Shown here: piece after piece, positions 61,650 through 64,000 of the stretch
Layout of the letters: the number at the start of each line of letters is the position of its first letter
Numbering within the stretch: the stretch's first letter is position 1
DNA from: UBA1366 sp047602575
GTDB lineage: Bacteria > Bacillota > Clostridia > Oscillospirales > Ruminococcaceae
Assembly (NCBI GenBank): GCA_047602575.1
Contig: JASGGY010000007.1
Span: 62,001 to 126,000 of the forward strand
Direction: 5' to 3'
DNA: 64,000 nucleotides
Position numbers and translations under genes: made by a program
The notes under the pieces: generated by a model
The model's database searches: none
What the model was told of the DNA's origin: nothing
The model's input: the letters and a program-made list of their open reading frames with translations, nothing else

Positions 61650-62592
61650 ATGCGTCAATTTGATAAAATCTATGTTGCCGGACACAACGGCATGGTCGGA
61701 AGCGCCATCATCCGCGCACTGCGGGAAAAAGGCTTCAGCAATATCCTCACCCGCTCCCACGCACGGCTCGATCTGTGCGACCAGAATCCGGTGGAGCGCT
61801 TTTTTATGGAGGAAAAACCCGACTATGTGTTCCTTGCCGCCGCCAAGGTGGGCGGGATCTACGCGAATTCCGCCATGCCGGCTGACTTTTTGTACGAAAA
61901 CATGATGGTCGAGATGAACGTCCTCAATGCCGCCCGCAGAAACGGCTGCAAGAAACTCCTGTTTTTAGGTTCGTCGTGCATCTACCCGCGGGAAGCCCCC
62001 CAGCCCATGCCGGAAACCTGCCTTTTAACCTCAGCGCTCGAGCAGACCAACGAAGCCTATGCGCTCGCGAAAATCTCCGGCTTAAAATACTGCGCCTACC
62101 TCAACAAGCAATACGGCACGGATTTCATCTCCGTCATGCCGACCAATCTTTACGGCAAAAATGACAACTATCACCCCCGCAACAGCCACGTCCTTCCCGC
62201 ACTTATCCGCCGTTTCCACGAAGCAAAACAGCAGGGCGCTTCCGAAGTCGTCTGCTGGGGCAGCGGCACGCCTCTGCGGGAATTTCTCTATGTCGATGAC
62301 CTCGCCGATGCGTGCGTGTTTCTGATGGAACACTATTCCGGCGATGAAGCCGTCAACATCGGCACGGGCAAGGAAATCACCATCAAGGACCTCGCCGCAC
62401 TCGTCGCGCAGACCGTCGGCTATACCGGCGCAATCCGCTGGGATACCGCCCAGCCCGACGGCACGCCCCGCAAGCTTCTCGACGTTTCCAAGCTTTGAGA
62501 AGCTCGGCTGGCGTTATAAAACCGCGCTGCGTGACGGACTGCGCATCACCTATGACGACTTCCTCACTGCCCCCATGCGCGCGGCACGCTGA
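61650..62592 (+). pseudogene. GDP-L-fucose synthase, frameshifted near the 3' end
   Basis: SDR enzyme that converts GDP-4-keto-6-deoxymannose to GDP-L-fucose (WcaG/Fcl). NADP site AGHNGMVGSAIIRAL, catalytic SSCIYP and YALAKISGLKYC (YxxxK), and PTNLYGKNDNYHPRNSHVLP are all present. Translation stops at 62496-62498 after LLDVSKL, but dropping one T of the TTT at 62494-62496 joins LLDVSKL to EKLGWRYKTALRDGL and a stop at 62590-62592, the normal family end. Only ~31 residues are affected, so the truncated protein may still fold. Start ATG with GGGGAGG. Confidence 0.85.
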
Positions 62593-62728
62593 GAAAAGCT
62601 GCTTTGTTTTGTAAAAATACAAGAATTATTCTTACATAGTTTAAATATAACGTCCATGAAAATGGTATAATTAACCCGAAACCGGTGGAATTCCGGATAT
62701 TTTCACAGATTAAAGGGGAATGATTACC

Positions 62729-63190
62729 ATGGGCATCAAAGACAACCTCGAAGGCGTTAAGGAAATCAAAGGCGTAAAGAAAATCGGCGGCATCGTGTCG
62801 GAATTCAAGGCGTTCATTTCCCGCGGAAATGTCATTGATCTGGCAGTCGGCGTCATCGTCGGCAGCGCGTTCACCGCCATCGTGACCTCGCTGGTCAAGG
62901 ACATCCTCATGCCCCTCATCGGCGTCATTTTAGCGGGCGTTAACTTTAACAGCCTTGGCGTGACGATTCCGTTCGGCAACAAGCCTTATATCAACTTCGG
63001 CTCGTTCATTCAAGCGCTGATTGTGTTTCTGATTACGGCAATGTGCGTGTTTGTTTTGGTGAAAATCATCAACTCGCTTTCCCGTAAAAAAGACGAAGCT
63101 CCCGCGGAACCGCCCGCACCGGCGGCGGACATCGTCCTGCTCACCGAAATCCGCGACCTCCTCGCCGCACAGAAAAAGGATGCGGAGTAA
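62729..63190 (+). CDS. mscL: Large-conductance mechanosensitive channel
   Basis: 153 residues. The N-terminal helix, then FKAFISRGNVIDLAVGVIVG and FTAIVTSLVKDILMPLIG (TM1, pore-lining), a loop, and FIQALIVFLITAMCVFVLVKI (TM2) match MscL, followed by a charged C-terminal bundle (TEIRDLLAAQ). It opens on membrane tension to release solutes after osmotic downshift. ATG 62729 has AAAGGGGA at 9 nt; the ATG at 62720 touches the site. Residues 4-20 add an unusual basic leader (KEIKGVKKIGG). Confidence 0.95.
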   Translation: MGIKDNLEGVKEIKGVKKIGGIVSEFKAFISRGNVIDLAVGVIVGSAFTAIVTSLVKDILMPLIGVILAGVNFNSLGVTIPFGNKPYINFGSFIQALIVFLITAMCVFVLVKIINSLSRKKDEAPAEPPAPAADIVLLTEIRDLLAAQKKDAE

Positions 63191-63210
63191 GTCTGATTTA
63201 TCTACATATC

Positions 63211-63244
63211 AAAAACCGGAAAGCATCACCGCTTTCCGGTTTTT
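63211..63244. terminator. Bidirectional intrinsic terminator
   Basis: Perfect 14-bp stem AAAAACCGGAAAGC/GCTTTCCGGTTTTT with a 6-nt loop between mscL and the convergent kinase gene. Confidence 0.92.
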
Positions 63245-63783
63245 CATTTGCCCACCGCTTTTGTTCCGCGGCATTTTTGAAAACCCACCCCGCCCAGCAC
63301 ACGCTCGGCATCCCTGCGCGTTCTCACCCGAATGACCCTCACTCCATCCGCCCCGCGCAGTAGCCGGCGAAAGCGCGCACGGTTCTTGCCGTGCGAGAAA
63401 AGAATGGTTTTCAGAAAAGCAAAATCAAAGCGCTCCGGGCAATGCCCGCCCATATCGGCGCGGCTTTTCCCGTAATGCCGGATCACCCGCCGCACAGCCC
63501 CCCACAGACACCGCGCACGGTAAAAATCAAACCAGATCACCGCATCGCAGTAAGTCAGCCGCAGCGGAAGTGTCCGGCTGATGTTCCCATCGATGATCCA
63601 CGCCGGCTTGACAAGCTCTTTCAGAAGCAGCTCATCAAATTCCGCATCCGAAGCGTGCGACCAGTTGTCGCGCCAGAACAGCTTGTCCAGATGCACAAGC
63701 GGCAGGTTCATCGCTTGCGCAAGCCTGCGCGAAAACGTGGTTTTCCCGCTTGCGTTCGCGCCGATGACAAGGATTCGTTTCAA
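63244..63783 (-). CDS. P-loop kinase-like (FlaR/topology-modulation type) protein
   Basis: About 179 residues. Walker A GANASGKTTFSRRLA near the N terminus, LVHLDKLFWRDNW after it, then WIIDGNISRTLPLRL and VIWFDFYRARCLWGAVRR: the adenylate-kinase-related group often annotated as topology modulation protein. The substrate is unknown. TTG 63783 has GGGAG 8 nt before; GTG 63792 is the alternative start, lying on the site itself. Confidence 0.82.
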   Translation of the reverse strand: MKRILVIGANASGKTTFSRRLAQAMNLPLVHLDKLFWRDNWSHASDAEFDELLLKELVKPAWIIDGNISRTLPLRLTYCDAVIWFDFYRARCLWGAVRRVIRHYGKSRADMGGHCPERFDFAFLKTILFSHGKNRARFRRLLRGADGVRVIRVRTRRDAERVLGGVGFQKCRGTKAVGK

Positions 63784-63834
63784 AGGCTTCACTCCCGCAT
63801 CTGTGCTAAAGTTTAAAAATTGCCGTTTCCCGCC

Positions 63835-64000
63835 CTACTTCACCCCAACCCGCATCCGGTAAGAAAACACAATCTCCCGCTCGCCGATAAACACCCTGCG
63901 CACCGTTTCTGAGAACTGCGCAAGTGCGCCGCAGATCAACGCAGCATCAAATTTCAAAACACTTTGCAATCCACCTTGGCTCATCGCCAACCCGATGAAA
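63835..64000 (-). CDS. 3' end of an unidentified gene
   Basis: The minus strand is open from the window edge to a TAG at 63837-63835. The 54 visible codons include CGALAQFSETVRRVF and IGEREIVFSYRMRVGVK. The residue use looks coding, but I cannot assign a family from this fragment. It is upstream of the kinase gene on the same strand, 42 nt from its GTG start. Confidence 0.5.
   Translation of the reverse strand, partial: FIGLAMSQGGLQSVLKFDAALICGALAQFSETVRRVFIGEREIVFSYRMRVGVK

Noticed and set aside
1..64000. tRNA, rRNA, insertion sequence or prophage
   Set aside because: No such structure, transposase, integrase or phage structural gene was found on reading either strand.

Overview
The window looks like chromosome from a moderately GC-rich, endospore-forming Clostridia (Bacillota; something Oscillospirales-like is my guess). 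Three things point there: an alpha/beta-type small acid-soluble spore protein gene at 43260, many Gram-positive wall-polymer (teichoic-acid type) genes, and consensus TTGACA-17-TATAAT promoters with strong AGGAGG-type ribosome sites. The species is not identified. I see no tRNA, rRNA, CRISPR array or transposase.

Layout. 1-4.5 kb: the end of a YibE/F membrane-protein pair, then a TetR-controlled ABC exporter whose permease is frameshifted. 4.5-6.9 kb: a PadR regulator with a membrane-anchored toroid-like protein, bounded by two identical terminators. 6.9-12.9 kb: a MacAB-type exporter (permease, ATPase, adaptor) and a two-component system, with 11-bp-phased direct repeats before the exporter. 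13-17.4 kb: small housekeeping or accessory genes (DUF3795, GNAT, SDR epimerase, an AT-rich nuclease-like orphan, a YqeK-like HD protein, two Nudix proteins).

17.5-25.4 kb: a plus-strand operon of three CDP-glycerol-type polymerases (one fused to a GT4 glycosyltransferase) and a membrane acyltransferase. 25.4-31.9 kb: an OFA-type MFS transporter with a long structured leader, a P-loop kinase, a membrane protein with a DUF695-like tail, a pyruvyltransferase-like protein and a secreted orphan. 32-42.4 kb: two minus-strand operons, each from a perfect promoter. One makes a CDP-pentitol (cytidylyltransferase, polyol-phosphate dehydrogenase, ribulose-phosphate epimerase) with two polymerases and a glycosyltransferase. 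The other makes CDP-glycerol (TagD) with two polymerases and a glycosyltransferase. That is seven TagF-family proteins in one window.

42.5-43.5 kb: an unknown gene and the SASP gene. 43.6-57.4 kb: a visibly AT-richer plus-strand exopolysaccharide operon: nucleotide-sugar dehydrogenase, split ALG13/ALG14-type transferase, further transferases, two acetyltransferases, Wzy polymerase, Wzx flippase, an iron-sulfur FrhB-like protein, a putative transferase, and a 1108-residue protein fusing two pyruvyltransferase domains to an FrhB-like iron-sulfur domain. 57.5-62.6 kb: fucose activation (bifunctional fucokinase/GDP-fucose pyrophosphorylase, an AraC regulator, and a frameshifted GDP-fucose synthase). 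62.7-64 kb: MscL, a P-loop kinase and a truncated gene.

Together most of the window is a surface-glycan region: phosphopolyol polymers, a lipid-linked polysaccharide probably carrying uronate, acetyl and pyruvyl groups, and fucose supply. Missing from the window are the initiating phosphoglycosyltransferase, chain-length control, the teichoic-acid exporter TagGH and GDP-mannose dehydratase.
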